Assembly (NCBI GenBank): GCA_022340245.1
Contig: JAJDOI010000063.1
Location: forward strand, 1-64,000
Source of the DNA: Thiogranum sp.
GTDB taxonomy: Bacteria; Pseudomonadota; Gammaproteobacteria; DSM-19610
Length of the DNA stretch: 64,000 nt
Direction: 5' to 3'
The notes beneath the pieces were generated by a model. That model had not been told where the DNA came from. It made no database searches and saw only the letters and a list, made by a program, of their open reading frames with translations. Of this stretch, positions 38,912 through 48,150 are shown piece after piece. Each line of letters begins with the position of its first letter. Position 1 is the first letter of the stretch. A program made the translations under genes and the position numbers.

Positions 38912-39001
38912 TTCACCAGAAACAAACCCCCAATCTCTCGGGGGCGCTCGAATCTCCGCCGGTAGCCGCAGTAATAACATGACAAGGAGCCACGAATCGT
39001 A

Positions 39002-41155
39002 ATGAAATCAGTTCAGCTGAAGCCCGTTCCGACCAGTGTTGCCGATATTCCGTTGCAGGATGCTTCCATGGATATCTGGGACAAGAAGTACCGACTGAAG
39101 CGCAAGGACGGCGTACCTGTGGACGCCGGCATCGATGGTACCTACCAGCGCGTGGCGCGGGCGCTTTCCGATGTCGAGACCACGCCTGAAAAGCGTGCTT
39201 ACTGGTATGAGCAGTTTTTATGGGCACTGCGTCACGGCGCCATTCCGGCCGGCCGTATAACCTCCAATGCTGGTGCCCTGGAGCATAAACCGGCGACCTC
39301 GACGATCAATTGCACGGTCTCCGGCACCATTCAGGACTCCATGGACAATATTCTGGAGCGGGTCCACGAGGCGGGGCTGACGCTGAAAGCCGGCTGTGGT
39401 ATCGGCTATGAATTTTCCACCCTGCGCCCACGCGGTGCTTATGTTTCGGGTGCCGGCGCCTATACCTCGGGGCCGCTGTCGTTCATGGATATCTACGACA
39501 AGATGTGTTTCACCGTTTCGTCGGCGGGCGGTCGCCGCGGCGCGCAGATGGCGACGTTTGACGTCGGTCACCCGGATGTGATGGATTTTATCCGCGCCAA
39601 GCGCGAAGACGGTCGCCTGCGGCAGTTCAACCTGTCGCTGCTGATCACCCAGGAGTTCATGGAGGCGGTCAGCCACGACGCCGACTGGAAGCTGGCTTTT
39701 CCGCTGAACGCGCAGGAAGCCGAGGACGAGGGCCTGGATCTTTACGATACCAACCAGGTGGTGTGGCGGGAGTGGCCGACGCACAAAAACTACCTCGCCA
39801 ACGAGGCGGGCCTGGTCGCCTGCAAAGTATACAAGATCATCCGTGCGCGGCGGCTGTGGGACATGATTATGACCTCCACCTACGATTTTGCCGAACCGGG
39901 TTTCATCCTTATCGACAAAGTCAACGAGATGAACAATAACTGGTTCGCGGAAAACGTGCGTGCCACCAACCCTTGTGGAGAGCAGCCACTGCCGCCTTAC
40001 GGTTCCTGCCTGCTGGGTTCGGTCAATCTGACCAAGTTCGTGCGCCACCCGTTTACGGAAAAGGCCTACTTCGACTGGGAGGAATTCGACAAGGTTGTGG
40101 CCATTTTCACCCGTATGCTGGATAACGTCGTGGAAATCAACGGCCTGCCGCTTGACCTGCAGAGTCACGAAATCACCAGCAAACGCCGCCACGGAATGGG
40201 CTTTCTGGGGCTGGGCTCGACGCTGACCATGCTGCGTACGAAGTATGGTTCGGCCAAATCGGTCGAGTTTACCGAGAAGGTCAGCAAGGAACTGGCGCTG
40301 ACCGGCTGGCGGGTGGCGCTGGACCTCGCGCGGGAAAAGGGCCCGGCGCCGATAATGGACGAAGATTTCGAGGTCACACCTGAAATGCTGCGTAAGCGTC
40401 CGGAGATGAAGCGCGATGGTTACAAGCTCGGTGACCGCGTCAAGGGCAGGGTGCTGCATGCGCGCTACAGCCGCTATATGCAACAGGTGGCCGGGGAAGA
40501 TGCCGGGTTGGTAGAGGCGCTCGCCGAAACCGGCGCCCGCTTCACTCACCATTCCTCGATCGCGCCGACCGGCACCATTTCGCTGTCGCTGGCCAATAAC
40601 GCCAGTAACGGTATCGAGCCGAGCTTCGCTCACCATTATTTCCGCAACGTAATCCGCGAAGGCCGCAAGACCAAGGAAAAGGTCGATGTCTACTCTTTCG
40701 AAATGCTGGCCTACCGGGCGCTGATAAACCCCGAGGCCATGCCGTTTTCGGAAGAAGAGGCCGAGCGACTGCCGGATTACTTTGTCTCGGCGGACGATAT
40801 CAATCCACGCGAGCACGTCGATATCCAGGCCGCGGCACAGAAATGGGTGGATTCCTCGATTTCCAAAACCGCCAACGTGCCGACGGATTATCCCTTCGAA
40901 GATTTCAAGGACATCTACCTCTACGCCTACCAGCAGGGTCTGAAGGGCTGTACGACGTTCCGCTTCAATCCGGAAGCCTTCCAGGGCGTGCTGGTGAAGG
41001 AAAAGGACCTCGCGAACACCACCTACCAGTTTACGCTGCAGGATGGCAGTGTCGTGCAGCTGAAGGGCAACGAGGAAATCGAATACGATGGAGAGACCCA
41101 TTCCGCCGCCAACCTGTACGATGCCCTGAAAGAGGGTTACTACGGCAAATTCTGA
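39002..41155 (+). CDS. nrdJ: Adenosylcobalamin-dependent ribonucleotide reductase, catalytic part
   Basis: 717 residues. Class II reductase: STINCTVSGTIQDSMDNI, the GCGIGYEFSTLRPRG region, active-site NPCGEQPLPPYGSCLLGSVNL, and phosphate-binding APTGTISL. It reduces ribonucleotides to deoxyribonucleotides with B12 instead of oxygen, so works in oxic and anoxic conditions. Unlike single-chain NrdJ it ends without the redox cysteines, which are on the next gene, as in the NrdJa/NrdJb split of Pseudomonas. AAGGAG lies about 12 bases upstream of the ATG. Promoter and NrdR boxes are recognisable ahead. Confidence 0.95.
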   Translation: MKSVQLKPVPTSVADIPLQDASMDIWDKKYRLKRKDGVPVDAGIDGTYQRVARALSDVETTPEKRAYWYEQFLWALRHGAIPAGRITSNAGALEHKPATSTINCTVSGTIQDSMDNILERVHEAGLTLKAGCGIGYEFSTLRPRGAYVSGAGAYTSGPLSFMDIYDKMCFTVSSAGGRRGAQMATFDVGHPDVMDFIRAKREDGRLRQFNLSLLITQEFMEAVSHDADWKLAFPLNAQEAEDEGLDLYDTNQVVWREWPTHKNYLANEAGLVACKVYKIIRARRLWDMIMTSTYDFAEPGFILIDKVNEMNNNWFAENVRATNPCGEQPLPPYGSCLLGSVNLTKFVRHPFTEKAYFDWEEFDKVVAIFTRMLDNVVEINGLPLDLQSHEITSKRRHGMGFLGLGSTLTMLRTKYGSAKSVEFTEKVSKELALTGWRVALDLAREKGPAPIMDEDFEVTPEMLRKRPEMKRDGYKLGDRVKGRVLHARYSRYMQQVAGEDAGLVEALAETGARFTHHSSIAPTGTISLSLANNASNGIEPSFAHHYFRNVIREGRKTKEKVDVYSFEMLAYRALINPEAMPFSEEEAERLPDYFVSADDINPREHVDIQAAAQKWVDSSISKTANVPTDYPFEDFKDIYLYAYQQGLKGCTTFRFNPEAFQGVLVKEKDLANTTYQFTLQDGSVVQLKGNEEIEYDGETHSAANLYDALKEGYYGKF

Positions 41156-41182
41156 TTGGCGCAGGGCTCAGAGGAGTTTCAC

Positions 41183-41884
41183 ATGGTTAAGAAGATCGAA
41201 CAGAAAATTGTCGGCTACGAGGTCGTCCGGGACAGTCAGCCGGATAAGGCCAAGGCGGCGCCTGTTGAGGAGCCGCACGAAGACAAGGTCGTGCAGCTGC
41301 ACGAAAAGCTCGAACGGCCGGAAATGTTGTTGGGGTCCACCTACAAGGTTAAAACCCCGTTGTCCGAACACGCCCTGTATATCACCATTAACGACGTGGT
41401 GCTGAATCCGGGCACGAAACACGAGTTGCGCCGGCCTTTCGAGATTTTTATCAACTCGAAGAATATGGACCACTTCCAGTGGATTGTCGCCCTGACGAGG
41501 ATTGTCTCGGCGGTGTTCCGCAAGGGTGGCGACGTCACTTTCCTTGTCGAAGAGTTGCGCTCGGTATTCGACCCGCGTGGTGGCTATTTCAAGAAAGGCG
41601 GCAGGTACATGCCTTCGCTGGTGGCCGAGATCGGCGATGCCATCGAGTGTCACCTGCGCATGATCGGCATGTTGAAGGATGACGGGCTGGATGAACACCA
41701 GAAGAAACTGGTCGCTGAAAAGCGCGCCCAGTTCGAAAGCGCCATGCAGGCGGGCAAGCCGGAGCCGGCGAGCGGCGATTTTCCCGAAGGCGCCCAGTTG
41801 TGCATCAAGTGCAACACCAAGGCGGCGATCAAAATGGATGGTTGCCTGACGTGCCTGAATTGTGGCGAGTCGAAGTGCGGATGA
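41183..41884 (+). CDS. NrdJb, C-terminal part of the split class II reductase
   Basis: 233 residues from ATG 41183 with GAGGAG upstream. The N-terminal half has YEVV, then PLSEHALYITINDVVLNPG and RRPFEIFINSKNMDHFQWI, as in the region following the catalytic barrel of long NrdJ chains. The C-terminus holds paired cysteines LCIKCNTKAAIKMDGCLTC-type and CGESKCG, expected to carry electrons from thioredoxin to the active site on NrdJa. Pseudomonas has the same two-gene arrangement. Its stop overlaps the next ATG (ATGA). Confidence 0.88.
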   Translation: MVKKIEQKIVGYEVVRDSQPDKAKAAPVEEPHEDKVVQLHEKLERPEMLLGSTYKVKTPLSEHALYITINDVVLNPGTKHELRRPFEIFINSKNMDHFQWIVALTRIVSAVFRKGGDVTFLVEELRSVFDPRGGYFKKGGRYMPSLVAEIGDAIECHLRMIGMLKDDGLDEHQKKLVAEKRAQFESAMQAGKPEPASGDFPEGAQLCIKCNTKAAIKMDGCLTCLNCGESKCG

Positions 41885-42159
41885 ATCTGGTTCACAACAA
41901 ACTGCAGAGAAGAAACATGCTGGCACATCAACCCATGCCCGGGTACTGGTATACCAATGTCGTCGGTCAGTTGCAGCAGGTCCGGGTGGTATTGCATGCC
42001 GGGCGACGACAAAAACTCGTTGTACTGGAAAACATCAGCGGTAAACGCCAAACGGTGGATCTGGATGGCTGGTACCGGCTTGATCTCACCCTGCATTCGC
42101 CGGGTGTGGAATGCCGGCGCCGCCGGCGCCGGGACGATTCGACCCAGGGACTGTTCTGA
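41881..42159 (+). CDS. Small basic protein after nrdJb, function unknown
   Basis: 92 residues if begun at ATG 41881, which overlaps the nrdJb stop in ATGA; a second start at 41920 (MLAHQPMPG) has AGAGAAG upstream. The middle (GYWYTNVVGQLQQVRVVLHAGRRQKLVVLENISG) looks like a small beta-rich domain, and the end has a run of arginines (RRRRRRDD). Coupling to the reductase genes suggests a role in the same unit, but I recognise no family. Real gene status is likely from codon pattern and position. Confidence 0.55.
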   Translation: MNLVHNKLQRRNMLAHQPMPGYWYTNVVGQLQQVRVVLHAGRRQKLVVLENISGKRQTVDLDGWYRLDLTLHSPGVECRRRRRRDDSTQGLF

Positions 42160-42202
42160 GCCAGAGTCGCGCAAAAGACGGTCTACCCGCGACAGTTGTA
42201 GC

Positions 42203-42817
42203 GTGACACAGGACTATATCGCCGGTCCCGCAGGCGCTCTCCAGCTCGTGCCGGAGCTGCCTGCGGGACCGCCCCGGGCGGTGGCCGTGATCTGTCATCC
42301 CCACCCGCTGCATGGCGGGACTCTCAACAACAAGGTTGTCCACCAGCTGGCGCTGAGCTTTCGCGAGCTGGGCGCTGTCAGCGTGCGCTTCAACTTTCGC
42401 GGTGTCGGCGAAAGTCAGGGCGACTTCGATGAGGGGCGCGGTGAGCAGCAGGATCTGTCTGCCGTGGTGGGCTGGGCAAGAGACCGCTGGCCTGATCTGC
42501 CGCTGTGGCTCGGGGGATTTTCTTTTGGCGCGATGGTCGCCATTCGGGCGGCGGAGGTGTTGCGTCCGCAGCGACTGGTGACCGTTGCGCCGGCGGTGAA
42601 CCACTTCGCCGCGGGGCCTTTTGAAGCCCCCGCCACGGACTGGCTGGTCATTCACGGAGGTGCGGATGAAATCGTACCCGTCGCTGACGTCCGCGCTCTG
42701 GCCGAAACAAGTCCACAATCACCGCATTTGGTCGTGCTCGACGGTGCCGGTCATTTCTTCCACGGCAGGCTGAACGATCTGAAGCGGTCGATCCTCGATT
42801 ATTTCCCTGTCAGCTAA
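42203..42817 (+). CDS. Alpha/beta hydrolase of the COG2945 type
   Basis: 204 residues from GTG 42203; the frame is open further upstream but that overlaps the previous gene. AVICHPHPLHGGTLNNKVVHQL and VRFNFRGVGESQGDFDEG are typical of this small hydrolase family, with nucleophile in GGFSFGAMVA, acid in HGGADEIVP and histidine in GAGHFFHGR. Substrate unknown; cytoplasmic. Confidence 0.85.
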   Translation: MTQDYIAGPAGALQLVPELPAGPPRAVAVICHPHPLHGGTLNNKVVHQLALSFRELGAVSVRFNFRGVGESQGDFDEGRGEQQDLSAVVGWARDRWPDLPLWLGGFSFGAMVAIRAAEVLRPQRLVTVAPAVNHFAAGPFEAPATDWLVIHGGADEIVPVADVRALAETSPQSPHLVVLDGAGHFFHGRLNDLKRSILDYFPVS

Positions 42818-42999
42818 TGCCGTTTCATGGTCTCGGCAAACCGAAATACCTCGGTCGCGGAACTGAATGTTTTGGAAATCATCCGATCATTGATGGAGCA
42901 GGCCCAGTACGCGGGTAAGACCCCACCTTTAAAAATCGGGTTGGCAGTGACCGACTGGCCATTAATCTTTTTCTCTACTTTGGCATTCATAGCGGGCAT
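42814..42999 (-). CDS. Small protein of 61 residues, unknown
   Basis: Starts at ATG 42999 with CAGGAA seven bases before it, and ends four bases into the convergent hydrolase gene. It reads as a plausible compact protein (KINGQSVTANPIFKGG, CSINDRMISKTFSSATEVF) and occupies a locally AT-rich island. An overlapping plus-strand frame of 77 codons exists but has no ribosome site. No family recognised; it may be an acquired small gene. Confidence 0.45.
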   Translation of the reverse strand: MPAMNAKVEKKINGQSVTANPIFKGGVLPAYWACSINDRMISKTFSSATEVFRFAETMKRH

Positions 43000-43505
43000 A
43001 CCATTCCTGTTTTATAAAAGCTTCGGAGCAAGCGTTGTGCCATTTGCGCTAAGCTGTTGATTAATAAGATACCAAAACGGCGCATTTTATTCCCTCACAA
43101 CCAATATCATTTAATTTGTAAAAATAACCGACATGGCCAAACATCGCCGCATGACGAAATACCTTTAACAATCAGCAGGGGAAAGGTGCCTTTCCGGCGC
43201 CGGGCGCTGGAGGGGCCCGGGATTAAATAGTTCGACAGCTATATAACCAGATGCTTATGCTTTGGTCAAGCGGGCGTGTCGAGTGACCACTGGGCAGTTT
43301 TGTCCGATTGACGGCACTGCGCGGCCAGGCCCGGCAGAAAAGTCTGCTTGTGCCGCTTGTGAAACGCTGCAGGGATTGCCGGCGCCAGCGGCGCTGCTAT
43401 AGAAGGATCCGCGGTGGCTGCGGCACCTGGCTGTGCACTGTAGAGGACGGCAGGTCGCGGAACAGGCATAATATGGACTTCGCCCACTGGGCGGCAAATA
43501 TTTCA
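43000..43505 (+). other. AT-rich intergenic stretch before gspA, no gene seen
   Basis: About 500 bases, noticeably AT-rich from 43010 to 43190 compared with neighbours. No credible coding frame, terminator or promoter with both elements was found. An in-frame ATG at 43473 (MDFAHWAANISMYRK) could extend gspA slightly. Confidence 0.55.
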
Positions 43506-45281
43506 ATGTATCGAAAACACTTCGGACTAACAGGGCGGCCGTTTTCCATTGCGCCCGACCCGCGCTTCCTTTACATGAGCCGTCAGCATCGCGAGGCGCT
43601 GGCGCATTTGCTCTATGGCGTGGGCGAAGGCGGTGGCTTCGTCCAGCTGACGGGCGAGGTGGGTACCGGCAAGACGACCATTTGTCGTTGTCTGCTGGAG
43701 CAACTGCCCGAGCACGTCGATATGGCGTTGATCCTCAACCCGCGTGTCAACGCCCAGGAACTGCTCGCGAGCCTCTGTGACGAGCTGCACATTACCTATG
43801 CGAGGGACACGACCAGCATCAAGGTGCTGACGGACGTGCTCAGCGCCTACCTGCTCGACAGTCACGCGCGGGGACGGCGAACGGTCCTGATGATCGACGA
43901 AGCGCAGAATCTCAGCGCCGATGCCCTCGAGCAGGTGAGGCTGTTGACCAACCTGGAAACCACCCGGGAAAAACTCCTGCAGATCATCCTGGTGGGGCAG
44001 CCGGAACTGCGTTCGCTGCTGGCGCGCGACGAACTGCGGCAGCTCTCGCAGCGCATTACCGCCCGCTACCACCTGGAACCGATCAGTCGCGAAGAGACGG
44101 CTGCGTATATCCGTCACCGTCTGCAGGTCTGCGGTGCCGGTGAGCCGATCTTCACCGACAGTGCCATCGACCTGGTCCACAGGCTTTCCACGGGTGTGCC
44201 GCGTTTGATCAACGTGCTGTGCGACCGTGCGATGCTGGGTGCGTTCGTCGAAGGCAAGCGCCGGATCGAAGTGCCGATTGTGCGCAAGGCTGCCGGCGAG
44301 GTACTGCCTGAAGAAGGTCTGGACGCGCCCGGGAAGCATGGCTGGCGGTGGGCTGCAATCAGCGCTGTCGTTGCGGTTCTGGGACTGGCCGCCTACCTGC
44401 TGATGGAGCGCTACCCCGTGGTATCGCCGATCGCCCTCGTCAGTACCGCCCCGCCGTCACAAGCGCCGCTGCCTGCCCCGAACCCTGCCGCCGAAGCTGC
44501 GCCCGAAGCTGCGCCCGAAGCCGTTCTGCCGTCGACACTCTCCCTCCCGCCAGTCGCGAACCCGCCCGGCGAAGTCACCGCCGAAGTTTCGGAGATCGAC
44601 GTGTCGCCACCGGCGCCCGCCGAGCCGACACCTGCAGTGCAGCCGGCAATGGCCAGCGAGCTCGAACGGGCCCTGTCCCGTGCAGGTCCCGACGCCGCAA
44701 GCAATGCCTGGGCGGGGCTCTATCGTCTCTGGGGTGTTAAGGCCGATGTCCAGGGTGACGAGCAGGCGTGTGCACAGGCGCCGGCGGTCGGTCTGCGCTG
44801 TCTGCGGGGTGGTGGTAGTTGGACTGTGCTGACACAGCTGGACCGGCCCGCGGTGCTGTTGCTGGTCGCCGGCGACGGTCGGCGGATCCCGGTATTGTTA
44901 CAGGAGTTGCTCGGCCCGGAAGTCAGAGTCCAGGTCGACGGCAAGGAGATGCAGGTGCCGGTCGATGAGTTGAAACAAGACTGGCTCGGCCATTACCGGG
45001 TGCTGTGGAAAACGCCGCCCAAGGGCAGCGCCCTGCTGCGGCTCGGGGATCAGAGCAGCGATGTTGCCTGGTTGCGGCAACAACTGCAGCAGTCTACCGG
45101 GCTGACGTCGATTGCGCCGGACGCTACCCGATTCGATGCGGGCCTCGAAGAACTGGTGCGCACTTTCCAGCGTGACAACGCACTCAATGCTGATGGTGTG
45201 GCCGGTCCGCGGACGCTGATCCACCTGAACAATGAACAACGGCGGCCATCGGTGCCGCGACTTGGCATGGTCAACGGGTAA
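43506..45281 (+). CDS. gspA: GspA/ExeA-type ATPase of the type II secretion system
   Basis: 591 residues from ATG 43506, chosen because family members start MYxxxFGLxxxPF. An AAA domain has Walker A GEVGTGKTT and Walker B VLMIDEAQN; a transmembrane helix follows near 283-302 (AISAVVAVLGLAAYLL); then an Ala/Pro-rich linker, a peptidase C39-like domain, and a peptidoglycan-binding domain (VAWLRQQLQQ, FQRDNALNADGVAGPRTL). GspA and GspB form an inner-membrane complex that uses ATP and peptidoglycan contact to help assemble the secretin. gspB follows 12 bases later. Confidence 0.9.
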   Translation: MYRKHFGLTGRPFSIAPDPRFLYMSRQHREALAHLLYGVGEGGGFVQLTGEVGTGKTTICRCLLEQLPEHVDMALILNPRVNAQELLASLCDELHITYARDTTSIKVLTDVLSAYLLDSHARGRRTVLMIDEAQNLSADALEQVRLLTNLETTREKLLQIILVGQPELRSLLARDELRQLSQRITARYHLEPISREETAAYIRHRLQVCGAGEPIFTDSAIDLVHRLSTGVPRLINVLCDRAMLGAFVEGKRRIEVPIVRKAAGEVLPEEGLDAPGKHGWRWAAISAVVAVLGLAAYLLMERYPVVSPIALVSTAPPSQAPLPAPNPAAEAAPEAAPEAVLPSTLSLPPVANPPGEVTAEVSEIDVSPPAPAEPTPAVQPAMASELERALSRAGPDAASNAWAGLYRLWGVKADVQGDEQACAQAPAVGLRCLRGGGSWTVLTQLDRPAVLLLVAGDGRRIPVLLQELLGPEVRVQVDGKEMQVPVDELKQDWLGHYRVLWKTPPKGSALLRLGDQSSDVAWLRQQLQQSTGLTSIAPDATRFDAGLEELVRTFQRDNALNADGVAGPRTLIHLNNEQRRPSVPRLGMVNG

Positions 45282-45293
45282 ACGGTAGCAGCT

Positions 45294-46025
45294 ATGTCCT
45301 ATATACTCGATGCACTGAAGAAGGCCGAACACGAGCGGGAAATCGGTCGGGTACCAGGTATCGGCAGCGAACACGAACAGGCGCTGGTCGCCGGATCGCG
45401 GCCCTGGATGTGGTTGCTGCTGGGCGTATTGCTGATCAATGCGGTGTTGCTCGTGTTCGCCCTGTGGCCGAAGTCACCGCAACTCCGCCAGGTTTCGGTT
45501 CCGCCGCCGAGCGGCCCTGCTGCGTCGGTCCCGGTCGCACCGGCGAAGCTTGCGGGTTCCCCGGTCAGTGCCGGGCCCGTCCTGCACGAACCGCGACAAC
45601 CGCTGCAGCGCGTGCCCCCGGCAGGCACGACCGTCAGTCGGCCGGCACCCGAGACACTGCGCCCGCTGCCGCCGGTTGCGGCAGCCGACCGGCCCTCGGA
45701 AGAAGAAGACGCGGCTGCCGACGCCAGCGCGACGCCGATGGAGGTCCTGCCGCAGGCATCGGTGGCGCCAGCGCCAGCGAGCAGCGATAACAATCTTCCC
45801 GTCTGGCCGGAGATCTCCGCCCAGTTGCTTGGAGAAATAAACAGTAGCCTGCACCTGGACGTGCATGTCTACAGTGAGACCCTGCGGGAGCGGTTCGTTC
45901 TGATAAATATGCGCAATTATCACGAAGGGGAACGTCTACAGGAAGGTCCGGTAGTGGACGCAATAACACCTGATGGTGTGATTTTGTCATTCCGAGGCCA
46001 GCGTTTCAGGATGCAGGCCAAATAA
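45294..46025 (+). CDS. gspB: GspB, type II secretion assembly protein
   Basis: 243 residues. Begins MSYILDALKKAEHERE, the characteristic start of GspB/ExeB. One membrane helix near 40-60 (MWLLLGVLLINAVLLVFA), a Pro/Ala-rich periplasmic stretch, and a C-terminal T2SSB domain with HLDVHVYSETLRERFVLIN and GERLQEGPVV. Partner of GspA; both are encoded away from the main gsp operon, which is common. Confidence 0.9.
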   Translation: MSYILDALKKAEHEREIGRVPGIGSEHEQALVAGSRPWMWLLLGVLLINAVLLVFALWPKSPQLRQVSVPPPSGPAASVPVAPAKLAGSPVSAGPVLHEPRQPLQRVPPAGTTVSRPAPETLRPLPPVAAADRPSEEEDAAADASATPMEVLPQASVAPAPASSDNNLPVWPEISAQLLGEINSSLHLDVHVYSETLRERFVLINMRNYHEGERLQEGPVVDAITPDGVILSFRGQRFRMQAK

Positions 46026-46046
46026 ACAACAGGTTAGGGCGTTTTG

Positions 46047-47657
46047 ATGCTGAAATTGAAAGCTATTGCAGGTGTGGCGTTTTGCCTCTCTGCTGTGTTA
46101 TCCACCGGCGCTGCCCTCGCAGACAAGGCATCCGCCCGCTCGCGTACCGGTCAGCTGATCATTCAATTGAGTGACGACGGTGTGCGGCGTATCCAGTCGG
46201 TCGGCTCCGGACAGGCGGTTCCCGCTGTCCGGCTGCCAGATGGTCGCGAAATGCAATTTGTCCGCCGCTATGGCAGTGATTCCATCGTGGTGGAGCTGCC
46301 CGAGGAAATCAGTCTCGGTGCCGCGCGGGACATCGCCGCCCAACTGGCCGCGCAGCCGGGTATCCTGGCAGCGGAGCCCGACAAGCGATTCACTCCGGCA
46401 CTGATACCAACTGACCCGGAATACCTGCCGGACGCTGTTGATCCCTTGAATGATCCGGGGCAGTGGCATTTGTTCGAAGATACTGCCGGTATCCGTATGC
46501 AGGATGCCTGGGACCTATCGACGGGCTCTTCCAGCATCGTCGTTGCCGTGGTGGATACAGGTATTATTCCCCATCGCGATCTGGATTTCGCTGGTGGTCG
46601 TATATTGCCCGGCTATGACTTCATAACAGACCCGGTTACTGCGAACGACGGGGATGGGCGTGACAACGACCCGACGGACCCCGGGGACTGGGCCGATCCC
46701 GCTGATAGCTGCTATACCGGCAACCCGGACGAAGATCGCAGCTCCTGGCACGGGCTGTCGATTGCAGGCGTGATTGCGGCGACGTCGAACAATAGCACTG
46801 ATATCGCCGGTATCGATTTCAACGCCCGGTTGTTGCCCATCCGGGTACTTGGCAAATGCGGCGGTAGTCTGTCCGATGTCGCCGACGCTATACGCTGGGC
46901 GGTCGGGTTGTCCGTGCAAGGGGTGGCGCAAATGAACCAGAACCCGGCGAACGTTATCAATCTCAGCCTTACCGGAGACGGGGCGTGTTCGCCCCAGGAG
47001 CAGGCGGCTATTGATGCAGCCGTGACTGCTGGCGCCGTCGTGGTTGTGGCCGCCGGCAACGAAGGTGGTGACGTTGCCAATGTCAGCCCTGCCAACTGTA
47101 ACAACGTGATCGTGGCAGGCGCCATTGCCAGGGACGGGAGTCTGGCCGGCTATGCCAATGTCGGTTCCAATGTCGATCTGGTGGCGCCTGGTGGTGATAG
47201 TCCAGTGCCTAACGATCTGAGCAATCCGCTGAACAACGGTATCAAGACATTGTCCAATTTTGGCGCAACCGTGGCCGATACAAGCGTAACCGGCGATGCC
47301 CTGGCCGTTATTCAGGGCACCAGCTTCAGCGCTGCCCAGGTGTCTGCGGTGGCCTCGCTGATGTTTGCCGTGAACCCCGCTCTCACCCCCGGCCTGCTGG
47401 AGAATGTGCTCAAGGGCAGCACACGGGCTTTCCCGGATGGCAGTTGCAATACCAGCCTGTGCGGTACGGGTGTGCTGGATGCCAGCGCCGCGCTGGCCGG
47501 CGCGGCGGATCCGACCTCTGTCGTGGGAATAAGCGCCAACACCAGCGGTGGTGGTGGCTGTACGCTGTCCGCGGCGCCGCGGGCCTTTGATCCGTTGTTG
47601 TGGCTGCTGGCAGCCATCGCGGGCTGTGTCCCGGCGCGTCGCCGCTTTCGGTGCTGA
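46047..47657 (+). CDS. Secreted S8 family serine protease with C-terminal sorting-like signal
   Basis: 536 residues from ATG 46047. Signal peptide LKAIAGVAFCLSAVLSTGAALA; a propeptide to about residue 115; subtilisin domain with D170 (VVDTGI), H235 (SWHGLSIAG) and S426 (GTSFSAAQVSA). The C-terminus has SGGGGCTLS, then FDPLLWLLAAIAG and an Arg-rich end, a tripartite sorting pattern like the Cys-containing CTERM signals. It lies 21 bases after gspB, so it may be a type II secretion substrate. Confidence 0.9.
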   Translation: MLKLKAIAGVAFCLSAVLSTGAALADKASARSRTGQLIIQLSDDGVRRIQSVGSGQAVPAVRLPDGREMQFVRRYGSDSIVVELPEEISLGAARDIAAQLAAQPGILAAEPDKRFTPALIPTDPEYLPDAVDPLNDPGQWHLFEDTAGIRMQDAWDLSTGSSSIVVAVVDTGIIPHRDLDFAGGRILPGYDFITDPVTANDGDGRDNDPTDPGDWADPADSCYTGNPDEDRSSWHGLSIAGVIAATSNNSTDIAGIDFNARLLPIRVLGKCGGSLSDVADAIRWAVGLSVQGVAQMNQNPANVINLSLTGDGACSPQEQAAIDAAVTAGAVVVVAAGNEGGDVANVSPANCNNVIVAGAIARDGSLAGYANVGSNVDLVAPGGDSPVPNDLSNPLNNGIKTLSNFGATVADTSVTGDALAVIQGTSFSAAQVSAVASLMFAVNPALTPGLLENVLKGSTRAFPDGSCNTSLCGTGVLDASAALAGAADPTSVVGISANTSGGGGCTLSAAPRAFDPLLWLLAAIAGCVPARRRFRC

Positions 47658-47666
47658 TCTCTCATC

Positions 47667-48122
47667 GTGTTACACGCCATTCAGAAGTTCTTTCGCGGGA
47701 AAATCGGTGTCGATAGTAAGTCTGGGCCAGACGAGCACGGATTGCATCTCGCCACCGCGGCGCTGCTGTTCGAAATGTTGCGCGCGGACAATGACGAGCA
47801 CCCGATAGAGCGGCGGACGCTGGAAAAGGCATTGCAGACACAGTTCGATCTTGGCAAGGCCGAAACGCATGAGCTGGCCGCTCTGGCGGATCGCGAGGCC
47901 GCCGAGTCTACATCCCTGTACCAGTTTACGGGCCTGATCAATGAGCATTTTGCACCGGAACAAAAGCTGCAGGTGGTGGAAATGCTGTGGCAGGTGGCCT
48001 TTGCAGACGGTCATCTGGATCCGTACGAGGAAGCGTTGGTGCGCAAAATCGCGGATCTGATCTACGTGCCGCACCGAGATTTTATTCAATCCAAGCACCG
48101 CGTGATGCAGGCGCTGAAATAA
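47667..48122 (+). CDS. TerB-like protein
   Basis: 151 residues from GTG 47667, nine bases after the protease gene. Helical TerB/DjlA-middle type domain: HLATAALLFEMLRADNDEHPIERRTLEKAL and EMLWQVAFADGHLDPYEEALVRKIADL, with two acidic loops that may bind metal. Function of such lone TerB proteins is unknown. It is followed by a bidirectional terminator. Confidence 0.82.
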   Translation: MLHAIQKFFRGKIGVDSKSGPDEHGLHLATAALLFEMLRADNDEHPIERRTLEKALQTQFDLGKAETHELAALADREAAESTSLYQFTGLINEHFAPEQKLQVVEMLWQVAFADGHLDPYEEALVRKIADLIYVPHRDFIQSKHRVMQALK

Positions 48123-48150
48123 AAAAGGCAGCCGATCAGGCTGCCTTTAG
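48121..48150. terminator. Bidirectional terminator between terB-like and HU genes
   Basis: AAAGGCAGCC-GATCA-GGCTGCCTTT, seven GC-rich pairs extended by A-T, with six A before the stem. On the minus strand it ends in TTTTTT, which suits the HU gene; on the plus strand only three T follow. Confidence 0.8.

Noticed and set aside
39218-41101. A 627-codon open frame on the minus strand
   Set aside because: Antisense to nrdJa, which has all class II reductase motifs; no ribosome site.
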